The notes: generated by a model from the sequence alone, not told the origin. A DNA stretch of 64,000 nt from Methylobacterium sp. 10 (GCF_000519085.1 NZ_KI912577.1:870501-934500), one strand, 5' to 3'; numbered from the stretch's first letter, positions 8,715-21,205 are shown. Made by a program: numbers and translations.

Positions 8715-8825
8715 GCTACGATGTTCTCACATCTCGCGGGCAGCACGGGTCCCCTCTCCTTTCAGGAGAGGGAGTCCGCGGCGCCTCATGGCGAACCTTC
8801 TTGGATGGAGGGAGCAGCCGTCGAG
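8715..8825. repeat. Palindromic repeat family B, copy 1, overlapping the zwf 3' end
   Basis: Aligns over 111 bp with 26016-26125: shared GCTACGATG at the left, CATCTCGCGGGCAGC, a central CCTCTCC..GGAGAGGG hairpin, GCGCCTCAT and a terminal GCAGCCGTCGAG. The zwf stop codon (8786-8788) and the codons for its last dozen residues lie inside this copy. Confidence 0.8.
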
Positions 8826-10366
8826 CGGATGGGTGGATCCAGGATCCCCTCCACGAGGGGAAGCCAGGCCCGCCCGTCGCGGGCGAGCAGGGCATCCGCC
8901 CCCGCCGGTCCGTCGCTGCCCGCCCCATAGGTCTCCACCGGGGCATCCCTCCAGGCCTGGATGAGGGGATCGACGGCGGCCCAGCCCGCCTCGATGGCGT
9001 CGGCCCGCTGGAACAGGGTCGGGTCGCCGACCATGCAGTCGTAGATCAGGGTCTCGTAGCCGACGCTCGGCGCCTGGGCGAAGAAATCGCCGAACCGCAC
9101 CGAGGAGGTGACCGCGCCGAGGCGCATGTCCGGCCCCGGTCGCTTGGCGTTCCACTGGGTGCTCAATCCCTGTTCGGGGTCGATATGCAGGCGCATGACG
9201 TTCGGCGCGAGAGCGGTGCCCGCGAACAGGCCGTGGCTCGGCGGCTTGAAGTGCACGGCGATCTCGGTGAGGCGCCCCGCCAGGCGCTTGCCCGTGCGCA
9301 GGTAGAACGGCACGCCATTCCAACGCGGGTTGTCGATGGTGAGCGTCAGGGCGGCGTAGGTCTCGGTGCGGGAATCCGACGCGACGTCGGCCTCCTCGCG
9401 GTAGCCCCGCACGGCATGGCCCTGCTCCTCGCCGGGCGCGTACTGGCCGCGCACCGCAAGGTCCGGCGTCGCCGGCCGCACGGCCTCCAGGATCCGCGCC
9501 TTCTCGGTGCGGATGTCCTCCGCATCGAAGCTGCCGGGGGGCTCCATCGCCACCATGGACAGGAGCTGGAAGAGGTGGTTCGGCACCATGTCGCGCAGAG
9601 CGCCGGTGGGCTCGTAGAAGCCGCCGCGCTGCTCGACGCCGATGGTCTCGGCGGCGGTGATCTGCACGTGGTCGATGTGGTCGGCGTTCCAGATCGGCTC
9701 CAGCATGGCGTTGGCGAAGCGCAGCGCCAGAATGCTCTGCACCGTCTCCTTGCCGAGGAAGTGATCGATGCGGAACACTTGGGCCTCGGCGGCCTGGTCC
9801 AGGATGCGGGCGTTGAGGGCGCGCGCCGAGGCGAGATCGGTGCCGAAGGGCTTCTCGATGACCACGCGGCGGAAGGCGCCCTCGCCTTCCTTCAGCAGGC
9901 CCGCGGCACCGAGATGGTCCACCACCGGGCCGAAGAAGCGCGCGGACACGGCCAGATAGAAGATCGCGTTGCCGCCGATGTTCTGCGCGAGCCGCCGATA
10001 GGTCTCCGCCGCCTCGAAATCCCCCTTGGTGAAGGTCAGGCGCTCACGGACGAAGCCCCAATAGCCGGGATCGATGGAGTCCGGATGGAATTCGGAGGTC
10101 CGGTCCTGGGTGAAGGACTGCATGGTCTGCGAGAGGTCGTCGCGCCATTGCTCGCTGGTGCGGTCGTTATGGTCGATGCCGACGATCGTCAGCCCCTCCG
10201 CGAGCAGGCCGTCCGAGGCGAGGTTGTAGAGGGCCGGCATCAGCAGGCGCTTCGTCAGGTCGCCGGCTGCCCCGAAGATGACGAGGGTGCAGGCCGGCGC
10301 CGTCCTGACCTCGTCGTTGGCGCGGCGCTGCTTGCCGTCGCTCGTGGGGGCATCGGGAAGGGTCAT
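8786..10366 (-). CDS. zwf: Glucose-6-phosphate 1-dehydrogenase
   Basis: 526 residues from the ATG at 10366, which has a GGAG about 10 bp upstream; a TTG at 10399 is in frame but less likely. The N-terminal Rossmann fold contains VIFGAAGDLTKRLLMPALYN (NADP-binding GxxGDLxxR), and the active-site peptide RIDHFLGKETVQ is intact with the catalytic His and Lys. It oxidises glucose 6-phosphate to 6-phosphogluconolactone with NAD(P), feeding the pentose phosphate or Entner-Doudoroff route. It lies 79 bp downstream of the NodT-like efflux gene on the same strand, so read-through from the efflux operon is possible. The last residues (about STAAPSIQEGSP) are encoded by a repeat element, not by conserved enzyme sequence. 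Confidence 0.95.
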   Translation of the reverse strand: MTLPDAPTSDGKQRRANDEVRTAPACTLVIFGAAGDLTKRLLMPALYNLASDGLLAEGLTIVGIDHNDRTSEQWRDDLSQTMQSFTQDRTSEFHPDSIDPGYWGFVRERLTFTKGDFEAAETYRRLAQNIGGNAIFYLAVSARFFGPVVDHLGAAGLLKEGEGAFRRVVIEKPFGTDLASARALNARILDQAAEAQVFRIDHFLGKETVQSILALRFANAMLEPIWNADHIDHVQITAAETIGVEQRGGFYEPTGALRDMVPNHLFQLLSMVAMEPPGSFDAEDIRTEKARILEAVRPATPDLAVRGQYAPGEEQGHAVRGYREEADVASDSRTETYAALTLTIDNPRWNGVPFYLRTGKRLAGRLTEIAVHFKPPSHGLFAGTALAPNVMRLHIDPEQGLSTQWNAKRPGPDMRLGAVTSSVRFGDFFAQAPSVGYETLIYDCMVGDPTLFQRADAIEAGWAAVDPLIQAWRDAPVETYGAGSDGPAGADALLARDGRAWLPLVEGILDPPIRSTAAPSIQEGSP

Positions 10367-10445
10367 GGGAAGGGCACTCCGGGCATCGACGGCGGTCAAA
10401 CCGCCGATGCCCTGCGCCGTTCCGATCCAGGGTGCAAGGCAGCGA

Positions 10446-11981
10446 TCACTCGTCCGTGCGGACCGCCTGTCCCCGGTCGATCGGCAGGCGGTCGCCCTTG
10501 AGTTCGTCGGGGGTCGGCAGGCTGCGCACGTCCCAGCCGCCGCCCAGCGCCCGGATGAGGGTCACCGCCGTGGTGAAGCGGTTGAGCCGCACCTGCAGCG
10601 CGGTCACCTCGTTGTTCAGTTCCAGCGCCTGGGCGGTGATGACCGTGGTGAAGTTCTGCGTGCCGGCGCGGTACTCGTTGAGGGTGATCTCCACCGCCCG
10701 ACGGGCGGAGGCCACGGCCTCCTCCTGCGCCGCCTGCTGGCGGGCGAGGATGCGCACGCCGGCGAGCCCGTTCTCCACCTCGGCGAAGGCGGTGAGCACG
10801 GTCTGGCGGTAGGTCGCCACCGTGGCGTCGTAGGCGGCGCGGGCGATCTGCACGGCGGCGGTGCGGGCGCCGCCGTCGAGGAGCGTCTCGCTGCCGGCCG
10901 CGGCCACCGACCAGACCTGGTTGGCCGCAGAGAACACGCCGTTGCTGGTCAGGCCCGAGACGCCGCCGGAGCCCGACAGGACGAGGGTCGGGTAGAAGGC
11001 CGCCACGGCGACGCCGATCTGCTCGCTCTGGGACTGGACGCTGCGTTCGGCCTGCGCGATGTCCGGCCGCCGCTCCAGCAGGGCGGAGGGGATGCCCACC
11101 GGAACCGCCGGCGGCGCCTTGGGCAGGCTTCCCTTCGGCAGGGACAGTTCGGAGGGCGGACGCCCGATCAGCGTCGCGATGGCGTGTTCGAAGGTCGCCC
11201 GCTGCAGGCCCACCGCGATGGCCTGGGCCTGGGTCGACTGCACCTGCGTCTGCGCCGTGATCACGTCGGACCGGGCCGCCACGCCGGCATTGTACTGGTT
11301 CTCGGTGATGGCGAGGCTCTTCTTGTAGGCCACCACCGTCTCGTCGAGCAGGCGCTGCAGGGAATCCTGGTAGCGCAGGCTGTAATAGTTCGTGGCGACC
11401 TCGGACTGGATCGCGAGGCGCACGGCCGCCAGGTCCGCCGCGCTGGCCTGGGCGTTGGCCACCTCGCTCTCGATGTTGCGCCGGATGCGGCCGAACAGGT
11501 CGAGCTCCCACGAGGCCTGGGCCTGGAGCGAGACCGAGGTGCGCTCGGTGCCGAGGGTCCGCGAGCGCGTGATCGTCGGCGCGCCGATGACCGTGGGGTA
11601 GAGCGACGAGCGCGCCTGGGCGACGAGGCCGCGCGCCTGGTCGTAGGAGGCCAGGGAGACGCGCAGGTTCTGGTTGTCCACGTCGACGAGGCGGATCAGC
11701 CGGTCGAGGGCGGGGTCGCGGAACACGCGCCACCAATCGCCGCGCTCGGCCCCGTCATTGGGCTGCACCGCGCGCCACCCCTTCCGCGTGGCCACATGGG
11801 CCACGCTGTCCTCGCGCATCCCCCCCTGCTTGAACGCCAGAGGCGTCTCCACGGACGGGCGCGAGTAGTCGGGCCCGACCATGCAGCCGGAGAGGGTTGT
11901 TGCGAGGAGGAGGACGGTAACGAGCGAGCGCGACGGGCTGCCTCTCCTGGAAGGAGAGGGTTGGGGTGAGGTGTGTGACAC
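10446..11981 (-). CDS. RND efflux outer-membrane lipoprotein (NodT/OprM family)
   Basis: About 511 residues. A lipobox LSGC (Cys codon 11883-11885) follows a hydrophobic stretch LVTVLLLATTL, so the protein is a lipoprotein anchored in the outer membrane. After the Cys come MVGPDYSRP and WWRVFRDPALDRLI, typical of NodT/OprM/CusC factors, then two TolC-like repeats (about 90-280 and 290-490). It would form the exit duct for the MdtABC-like pump encoded upstream. No ATG lies between the preceding stop and the signal peptide; the best start is GTG at 11981, which falls inside palindromic repeat A, so the first 20 or so residues are repeat-encoded. If that is wrong, the gene may have lost its original start. 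The gap to mdtC is 140 bp. Confidence 0.9.
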   Translation of the reverse strand: MSHTSPQPSPSRRGSPSRSLVTVLLLATTLSGCMVGPDYSRPSVETPLAFKQGGMREDSVAHVATRKGWRAVQPNDGAERGDWWRVFRDPALDRLIRLVDVDNQNLRVSLASYDQARGLVAQARSSLYPTVIGAPTITRSRTLGTERTSVSLQAQASWELDLFGRIRRNIESEVANAQASAADLAAVRLAIQSEVATNYYSLRYQDSLQRLLDETVVAYKKSLAITENQYNAGVAARSDVITAQTQVQSTQAQAIAVGLQRATFEHAIATLIGRPPSELSLPKGSLPKAPPAVPVGIPSALLERRPDIAQAERSVQSQSEQIGVAVAAFYPTLVLSGSGGVSGLTSNGVFSAANQVWSVAAAGSETLLDGGARTAAVQIARAAYDATVATYRQTVLTAFAEVENGLAGVRILARQQAAQEEAVASARRAVEITLNEYRAGTQNFTTVITAQALELNNEVTALQVRLNRFTTAVTLIRALGGGWDVRSLPTPDELKGDRLPIDRGQAVRTDE

Positions 11982-12033
11982 CTCCGAAAAGTCCACGCAC
12001 CTCACCCTGTCCCTCTCCTTCCAGGAGAGGGGA
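11941..12033. repeat. Palindromic repeat family A, copy 1 (mdtC-nodT spacer)
   Basis: Left arm (about 11941-11975) and right arm (about 11995-12032) are inverted copies of one sequence whose ends form a CCTCTCCT/AGGAGAGG hairpin; they flank a centre reading GACACCTCCGAAAAGTCC. The same element in the same orientation occurs at 19173-19266, and a truncated one at 48743-48813. Confidence 0.88.
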
Positions 12034-12121
12034 CCTGCGCCGTCATCTGAGAGCGGCGCGCTCCCGCTCGAAAGGGAAGCGCCGAGCCTGCTCATGCGAC
12101 TGTCCGTCAAACCGCCCACGC

Positions 12122-15100
12122 TCATTCGGCCGCGCCCGGAACCACGCCTAAGGCCGGGCGCCGCCGACGGAGGCGGTCGAGATAGAGGTAGACGACGGGC
12201 GTGGTGTAGAGGGTCAGGATCTGGCTCACGATCAGGCCGCCGGCGATGGCGATGCCCAGGGGGCGGCGCATTTCCGAGCCTTCGCCCCCGGCGAGGATGA
12301 GAGGCAGGGCGCCGAGCAGGGCCGCCAGCGTTGTCATCATGATCGGCCGGAAGCGCAAGAGGCAGGCCTCGAAGATCGCGTCCTTCGGCGTGGCCCCGCG
12401 GGTGCGCTCGGCGTCCAGCGCCACGTCGATCATCATGATGGCGTTCTTCTTGACGATACCGATGAGGAGGAACACCGCGATGAGCGCGATGATGGTGAAT
12501 TCCGTGCCCGAGACGAGAAGCGCCAGCAGCGCGCCGATGCCGGCCGAGGGCAGGGTCGAGAGGATCGTCACCGGGTGGACGAAGCTCTCGTAGAGGATCC
12601 CGAGGATGGTGTAGACGGCCACCAGCGCCGCCAGGATCAGCAGCGGCTGGCGCGAGGACGAGGCCTGGAAGGTCTTGGCCGCGCCCGCGAACTCGCCGTG
12701 GATCGTCGCCGGCAGGCGTAAGGCCGCCTCGGCCTCCTCGATGGCGGCGGTGGCGTCCGACAGGCTCTTGCCCGGCGCCAGGTTGAACGAGATCGTGGTG
12801 GCCACGAACAGGCCCTGGTGGCTCACCTGCACGGGCGCGTTGCCGGTCTCCACCCGTGCGAAGGCCGAGAGCGGGATCATGGTCTCCTTGGCGCTCGAAA
12901 CGGGCGCGCTGGACGAGGCGCCCGCCCCGCCGGCGATGGCGTTGGAGGCGGCGTTGCGGGCGGAATCCGCGGCGATGGTGGAGGCCGTGGTTCCCGTCGC
13001 CGCAGCCCCGGCCACGGTCCCGGCCACCGCGTTGGTGACGGCCGAGCCCCGCGCCTTGCCGCCCGAGGTCGAGACGAAGACGGTCTTCAGGGTCTCCGGG
13101 CTCCGCAGGTAGCGCGGCGCGATCTCCATCACGACGTGGTACTGGTTGAGCGGGTTGAAGATCGTCGAGACCTGCCGCTGGCCGAAGGCGTCGTAGAGGG
13201 TGTTGTCGATCTTGTCTGGCGTGATGCCGTAGCGGTAGGCCGTGGCCCGGTCGATGACGAGGCGGCTCTCGAGCCCGCCCTCCTGCTGGTCGGAGGTGAC
13301 GTCGGAAAAGACCGGGTTCTTCTGCAGCGCCTCCACGAGCCGGGGGGCCGCCGCGTAGAGCTCGTCGGCCGTGTCGCCCTGCAGGGTGTACTGGTACTGG
13401 GCGAAGCTCTGGCGCCCGCCCATGCGCAGGTCCTGACGCGGGAACAGGAACAGCCGGGCGCCCGCCACCTGCGCGAGCTTGGGGCGCAGACGGGTCATCA
13501 CCTCGGTGATCGAGACCCGCTCGCCCCGCGGCTTCAGGCCGACGAAGACGTTGGCCGAGTTGGTGGCGCGCCCGCCCGTGAAGCCGACGACGCTGTCCAC
13601 CGCCGGGTCGGCCTGCACGATGGCGGTGGCCTGTTCCAGCTTCTGCTTCATCGCCTGGAACGAGATGCGCTGGTCGGCCTGGATGCCGCCCATCATCTGC
13701 CCGGTATCCTGCTCGGGGAAGAAGCCCTTGGGGACGATGATGTAGAGGTAGACGTTGAGCCCGATCGTCGCGAACAGCGTGGCGAGGACGAGGCGGCGAT
13801 GGTTCAGCGCCACCCGCAGCGTGCGTTCGTAGGCGCCGAGCGTCCCGGCGAAGCCCCCCTCCAGGGCGCGGATGAGGAGGTTCGAGCGCGTCTCCCCGCC
13901 GCTCCCGCCCCCGCCGCCTCCATGCCCGCCCTCGCGCTTGAGCAGCAGGGCGCACATCATCGGCGTGGTGGTGAGCGAGAGCACCAGGGAGATCAGGATC
14001 GCCAGGGACAGGGTGACGGCGAATTCCTCGAACAGCCGCCCGACGATCCCCCCCATCAGCAGGATCGGGATGAACACCGCGATCAGCGACAGGCTCATGG
14101 AGATGACGGTGAAGCCGACCTCCTTCGCCCCGACGAGGGCGGCCTCCAGCCTCGGCTTGCCGAGCTCCACATGGCGCTGGATGTTCTCCAGGACGACGAT
14201 GGCGTCGTCGACCACGAAGCCGGTGGCGATGATGAGGGCCATCAACGACAGGATGTCGAGGCTGTAATCGAGGAGGTACATGGCCGAGAAGGTGCCGATG
14301 ATCGAGATCGGCACGGCCACCGCCGGGATCAGGGTTGCCCGCCACGAGCGCAGGAAGGCGAACACCACCCCGATGACGAGGACGACGGCGATGACCAGGG
14401 TCTCCTCGGTCTCGGCGAGGGAGGCGCGGATGGTGGCGCTGCGGTCGCCGGTGACGGTGAGGTCGATGTCGCCGGGCAGCGCGGCCTTCACCTGCGGCAG
14501 AGCCGCCTCCACCGCCTTGATCGTATCGACCACGTTGGAGCCGGGCTGCTTATAGATGAACAGGATCACGCCCGGCCGGCCGTTGACGAGGCCGAGGTTG
14601 CGTTTGTCCTCCACCGAATCCTCGACCTTGCCCACATCGGTGAGGCGCACCCCCGCCCCGTTGCGGTAGGCCACGACGATGTCGCGGTAATCCGCCGCCA
14701 CCCGGCCCTGGTCGTTGGCGTAGAGCTGGTAGTGGCGGGTGTCGGTCTCGATCGCGCCTTTGGGCGAATTGGCATTGGCCGAGGCCAGGGCCGCGCGCAC
14801 CCCTTCGAGGCCGATCCCGTAATGGTAGAGGGCGGTGGGATCGAGCTCGACCCGCACCGCCGGCAGCGACGAGCCACCGATATCGACATTCCCCACACCG
14901 GGGAGCTGGGACATCTTCTGCTGCACCACCGTGGCGGCGGAATCGTAGAGCTGGCCCGGCGACAGGGTGTTCGAGGTGAGCCCGAGGATCAGGATCGGCG
15001 CGTCGGCCGGGTTGAACTTGCGGTAGGTGGGGTTCGAGCGCAGGGCGGTGGGCAGGTCGGCCCGTGCGGCGTTGATGGCCGCCTGGACGTCGCGGGCGGC

Positions 15101-15409
15101 CCCGTCGATGTCGCGGTTGAGGTTGAACATCAGGACGATCCGCACCGTCCCGACGGAACTGGTGGAGGTCATCTCGCCCACATCGGCGATGATGCCGAGC
15201 CGCCGCTCCAGCGGCGCCGCCACCGTCGTCGCCATGGTCTCCGGCGAGGCCCCGGCCATCTGCGCCTGGACCAGGATGACGGGGAAATCGACCTGGGGCA
15301 GCGGCGCCACCGGCAGCTTGAAGAACGCAAAGATCCCCGCCAGCAACACCCCGATGGTGAGCAGCGTCGTGGCGACCGGGCGCCGGATGAACGGTTCGGA
15401 GACGTTCAT
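12122..15409 (-). CDS. mdtC: Multidrug efflux RND transporter permease subunit (MdtC-like)
   Basis: 1095 residues, full length for an RND pump. It begins [20 protein letters not shown], has twelve membrane segments in two halves and the conserved TM4 acidic motif in [14 protein letters not shown]. Two large periplasmic loops carry the porter domains. A low-complexity Ala/Thr/Ser/Gly insert (about 765-830) in the second periplasmic loop and a Gly-rich cytoplasmic linker GGHGGGGGGSGG before TM7 are unusual next to E. coli MdtC. Neighbouring mdtB suggests the two form a heteromeric trimer, as in E. coli MdtBC, exporting amphipathic compounds. Its ATG (15407-15409) overlaps the stop codon of the DUF559 gene by 4 bases, so translation may be coupled. 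Confidence 0.93.
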   Translation of the reverse strand: MNVSEPFIRRPVATTLLTIGVLLAGIFAFFKLPVAPLPQVDFPVILVQAQMAGASPETMATTVAAPLERRLGIIADVGEMTSTSSVGTVRIVLMFNLNRDIDGAARDVQAAINAARADLPTALRSNPTYRKFNPADAPILILGLTSNTLSPGQLYDSAATVVQQKMSQLPGVGNVDIGGSSLPAVRVELDPTALYHYGIGLEGVRAALASANANSPKGAIETDTRHYQLYANDQGRVAADYRDIVVAYRNGAGVRLTDVGKVEDSVEDKRNLGLVNGRPGVILFIYKQPGSNVVDTIKAVEAALPQVKAALPGDIDLTVTGDRSATIRASLAETEETLVIAVVLVIGVVFAFLRSWRATLIPAVAVPISIIGTFSAMYLLDYSLDILSLMALIIATGFVVDDAIVVLENIQRHVELGKPRLEAALVGAKEVGFTVISMSLSLIAVFIPILLMGGIVGRLFEEFAVTLSLAILISLVLSLTTTPMMCALLLKREGGHGGGGGGSGGETRSNLLIRALEGGFAGTLGAYERTLRVALNHRRLVLATLFATIGLNVYLYIIVPKGFFPEQDTGQMMGGIQADQRISFQAMKQKLEQATAIVQADPAVDSVVGFTGGRATNSANVFVGLKPRGERVSITEVMTRLRPKLAQVAGARLFLFPRQDLRMGGRQSFAQYQYTLQGDTADELYAAAPRLVEALQKNPVFSDVTSDQQEGGLESRLVIDRATAYRYGITPDKIDNTLYDAFGQRQVSTIFNPLNQYHVVMEIAPRYLRSPETLKTVFVSTSGGKARGSAVTNAVAGTVAGAAATGTTASTIAADSARNAASNAIAGGAGASSSAPVSSAKETMIPLSAFARVETGNAPVQVSHQGLFVATTISFNLAPGKSLSDATAAIEEAEAALRLPATIHGEFAGAAKTFQASSSRQPLLILAALVAVYTILGILYESFVHPVTILSTLPSAGIGALLALLVSGTEFTIIALIAVFLLIGIVKKNAIMMIDVALDAERTRGATPKDAIFEACLLRFRPIMMTTLAALLGALPLILAGGEGSEMRRPLGIAIAGGLIVSQILTLYTTPVVYLYLDRLRRRRPALGVVPGAAE

Positions 15410-15992
15410 GGGCGGGGGGCCGGGCGCATACTCCCTCCCCCCTCTGCGGGGGAGGGTGGCCCGGCCGTCAGGCCGGGTCGGGAGAGGGGAGCGACGCGGC
15501 CGGACGCGGCGCGAGCGAGCCGCGCCGCGACGGTCGCACCGACCGTGTCGAGGACCGAAACGAGATCGCTGAGGACACGGTCATTCGGGAAGCGCAGAAC
15601 CTCGAAGCCCTGCTTCCGCAGCCAGACATCGCGCGCGGCATCGCGATCACGGCGCGCGTCCTCGTCATGCGGGGCTCCGTCGAGTTCGACGATCAGACGG
15701 GCGGACGCGCAGAGGAAATCGGCGATGTAGGGCGGCAGGGGAACCTGGCGTCTGAACTTGAGCCCGCGGAAGCGGCCACCGCGCACCTGCTGCCAGAACG
15801 CATCCTCGGCGAGGGTACGGAGCCGCCGTTGCTCGCGGGCGAACGCGCGCAGATGGGGAGTGGGTCTGACGAGGGTGCGCCCCTCGTCGCTCTTCGCGTC
15901 CGATCCGGAAACCGGGCTCCCCTCTCCCGACCCCCTTCGGGGGCCACCCTCCCCCGCAGGGGGGGGAGGGAGAGCGGCGGCGAACTCCCGGC

Positions 15993-15996
<4 letters not shown>
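15406..15996 (-). CDS. DUF559 endonuclease-domain protein inserted between mdtB and mdtC
   Basis: 196 residues from a GTG at 15996 that overlaps the mdtB stop (GTGA); its own TGA overlaps the mdtC ATG (ATGA). The central domain (about 50-155) is DUF559, a small VSR/PD-(D/E)xK-like nuclease fold: [47 protein letters not shown] and VLRFPNDRV are all in place, including the D...ExDGxxH acidic residues. Residues before about 35 and after about 165 are Pro/Gly/Arg-rich, encoded by inverted palindromic repeats, and unlikely to be folded. Function in the cell is unknown for this family. It has nothing obvious to do with efflux; see findings for the cassette idea. The start is uncertain because the N-terminus is repeat-derived. 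Confidence 0.85.
15431..15491. repeat. GC-rich palindromic repeat C, left arm at DUF559 3' end
   Basis: 61 bp reading CTCCCTCCCCC.. CTGCGGGGGAGGGTGG, an inner hairpin CCCGGCC/GGCCGGG (about 15460-15477), then GTCGGGAGAGGGGAG. It is the reverse complement of 15917-15972 except that the inner hairpin has a different stem and loop sequence. It encodes the last residues of the DUF559 protein. Confidence 0.88.
15917..15972. repeat. GC-rich palindromic repeat C, right arm at DUF559 5' end
   Basis: 56 bp, inverted relative to 15431-15491. Shared flanks are CTCCCCTCTCCCGAC and CCACCCTCCCCCGCAG; the inner hairpin here is CCCCC-TTC-GGGGG, not the one in the left arm. It encodes the Pro/Gly-rich N-terminus of the DUF559 protein. 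Confidence 0.88.
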
Positions 15997-19106
<3,110 letters not shown>

Positions 19107-19172
19107 GGGGCGAGCCCTCCCCCCACCGGGTCTCGGACCTGCCCAACCGTCGGCGTGAAGCGCCACGAACTC

Positions 19173-19266
19173 CCTCTCCTGGAAGGAGAGGGTTGAGGTG
19201 AGGTGTGCGACACCTCCGAAAAGTCCACGCACCTCACCCTGTCCCTCTCCTTCCAGGAGAGGGGAC
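19173..19266. repeat. Palindromic repeat family A, copy 2 (mdtA-mdtB spacer)
   Basis: Near-identical to 11941-12033 and in the same orientation: left arm about 19173-19209, centre GACACCTCCGAAAAGTCC, right arm about 19228-19265. It fills the middle of the 271-bp spacer between mdtA and mdtB. Confidence 0.88.
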
Positions 19267-19377
19267 CCGCGCTAACCGTGCGATCCGGCCAAGCCTTCGC
19301 CAGGAAGCGGATCACTGTGACGTCCGGTGCGCCCATGGATGCGTCGAACAGCACGTCAGTCATAGGCGACAAGGCGC

Positions 19378-20793
19378 TCATTGCGCCGCCGGCCGCTCTC
19401 TGCGGCGCTCGCGCTTCTGCGATGGGTTGTCGGGAGGTGTCCCGGCGGCGGGCGTCGACGTCGTGGCCGTGGCGTCGGTTGCAGGTGCCGCTTGGCCGGG
19501 CGCCGCCGGCTGGCCGGGCACTGCGGGTTCACCGGGAGGCGGCGCCTGGCCCTTGCCGCCCTCGGTGACGCGGACCTTGGCGCCGTCGCGCAGGCGATCG
19601 GTCCCGTCGACCACGACCCGGTCGCCCACCGCCAGCCCCTTGGTGACGGCGGTGCGGGCGCCCTCGGCCTCGCCCACGGTGATCGGGCGGACCACGACCT
19701 TGTCCTCGCCGTCGAGGAGGTAGACGTAGGCGCCGGGCGTGCCGCGCAGGATCGCGGCGGTGGGGATGATGGGCGTGTCCCGTACCGTGTCCACGGTGAG
19801 CTTGGCGTTGACGAACTGGTTCGGGAACAGGCTCTCGTCCTTGTTCTCGAACAGCGCACGCAGCTTCACCGTGCCGGTGGTGGTGTCGATCTGGTTGTCC
19901 ACCGTGTCGAGGGTGCCGGTGGCGAGCACGTTGGCGTCGCCCCGATCGTAGGCGCTGACCGTGAGCTTCGCGCCCGAGCGCAGGCGCCGCATCACCCGCG
20001 CCACGTCGTCCTCGGGCAGGGTGAACACCACCGAGATCGGATGGAGCTGCGTCACCACCACGATGTTGGTGGAGGCGGCGGTGACGTAATTGCCCTGGTC
20101 GATCTGGCGCAGGCCGACCCGGCCGTCCACGGGCGAGACGATGCGGGTATAGGCGATGTTGAGCTTCTGCTGATCCACCTGGGCCTGGTCGATGGCGACC
20201 GTGCCCTCGTTCTGCTTCACCAGGGCCCCTTGCGTGTCCACGTTCTGCTTGGAGATCGAGTCCTGCAGGCTGAGGCGCTGGAAGCGGGCGAGATCGAGCT
20301 TGGAATTCTGCAGCAGCGCCTGATCGCGGGCGAGCTGGCCCTGGTACTGGGCGAGCTGGGCCTCGTAGATGCGCGGGTCGATCTGGGCGAGAAAGTCGCC
20401 CTTCTTGACGTTCTGGCCTTCGCGAAAGCCGATCTCCATGAGGTAGCCGCTGATCTGCGACTGGATCGTCACGGTGGCGAGCGGCGTCACCGTGCCGAGG
20501 CCCGACAGCACCACCGGGATCTCGCCGGACGAGACCGTGGCGACGCCCACCGCCTGGGGCATGTCGCCGGGGCGTCCACGGGCGCCCTTGCCGCGCGCGG
20601 GCGTGCCGTCGGCGGAGGTCTCCGTCGCGGTCTTGGGCGCGAGATAGAATCGATAGCCGGCCGCGCCAGCCCCTGCGAGGAGGAGGAGCAGGATGAGCCA
20701 CGTCCCCGCGCGGCTTCGCCGGCGCGTGGGCGCCGGTGTCTCCGGTCCGATTTCCCGGGCCGTCTCGGTCCGGATGGGCGATTGTTCGTTCAT
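19378..20793 (-). CDS. mdtA: RND efflux periplasmic adaptor subunit (MdtA-like membrane fusion protein)
   Basis: 471 residues from the ATG at 20793. The N-terminal segment TWLILLLLLAGAGAAGYRFY (about 30-49) is a membrane anchor. It is followed by the biotinyl-lipoyl-like halves (SGYLMEIGFREGQNVKKGDFL and TRIVSPVDGRVGLRQIDQG), an alpha-hairpin between them (about 140-205), and beta-barrel and membrane-proximal domains to about 410. The C-terminal 60 residues are Pro/Ala/Gln-rich and end in a basic patch. It links the MdtBC pump to the outer-membrane factor. As first gene of the minus-strand efflux operon, its promoter should lie within 20794-21064. Confidence 0.93.
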   Translation of the reverse strand: MNEQSPIRTETAREIGPETPAPTRRRSRAGTWLILLLLLAGAGAAGYRFYLAPKTATETSADGTPARGKGARGRPGDMPQAVGVATVSSGEIPVVLSGLGTVTPLATVTIQSQISGYLMEIGFREGQNVKKGDFLAQIDPRIYEAQLAQYQGQLARDQALLQNSKLDLARFQRLSLQDSISKQNVDTQGALVKQNEGTVAIDQAQVDQQKLNIAYTRIVSPVDGRVGLRQIDQGNYVTAASTNIVVVTQLHPISVVFTLPEDDVARVMRRLRSGAKLTVSAYDRGDANVLATGTLDTVDNQIDTTTGTVKLRALFENKDESLFPNQFVNAKLTVDTVRDTPIIPTAAILRGTPGAYVYLLDGEDKVVVRPITVGEAEGARTAVTKGLAVGDRVVVDGTDRLRDGAKVRVTEGGKGQAPPPGEPAVPGQPAAPGQAAPATDATATTSTPAAGTPPDNPSQKRERRRERPAAQ

Positions 20794-21064
20794 GCCTCGA
20801 CAATCCGGCCGCTCGTTTCCGACCGGCACCAAGCAGTGTGACCGAAATGGAGACGGGAGTCCCGACGGAACAGGGGGCGCGACCACCTCGCAGCAGCGCG
20901 ACGATCCAGGGCCGCGCAGGAGGTTGCGCACATTGGCCGGGGGGCCTTGCCCATCGATCGTTCGCTCAGCATCGCCGCCGGAGATGCCGGACTATTGCGA
21001 CGCCAGTGCGGCGCAGAGGTTTCCGGCCTGTTTCCGAGGCCCCGCTCCGGCCCCCCCGACGCCG

Positions 21065-21205
21065 TCAGGGCAGCGGTTTCGACGGGTAGGCCTCGACCAC
21101 CGCGCGATAGGCCGCGTCCGGCGGCGTCACCGGCACGGCGAGGCGCAATCCCGCCCCCGCCAGGGCGATGAGCAGGGCGAGAGCGCAACAGGCGCGGGTG
21201 CTCAA
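21065..21205 (-). CDS. Possible small membrane protein, 46 aa
   Basis: A TTG at 21205 with GAGG about 9 bp upstream opens a 46-residue frame: a hydrophobic helix CCALALLIALAGAGLRLAV followed by a short polar tail ending YPSKPLP. It could be a single-pass membrane or secreted peptide. No family is recognised. The frame extends further upstream without a better start, so both existence and start are uncertain. Confidence 0.3.
   Translation of the reverse strand: MSTRACCALALLIALAGAGLRLAVPVTPPDAAYRAVVEAYPSKPLP

Noticed and set aside
12818..15730. 970-residue open frame on the plus strand opposite mdtC
   Set aside because: It mirrors mdtC, is rich in Arg/Gly/His/Asp as antisense frames of GC-rich genes are, and has no family motif.
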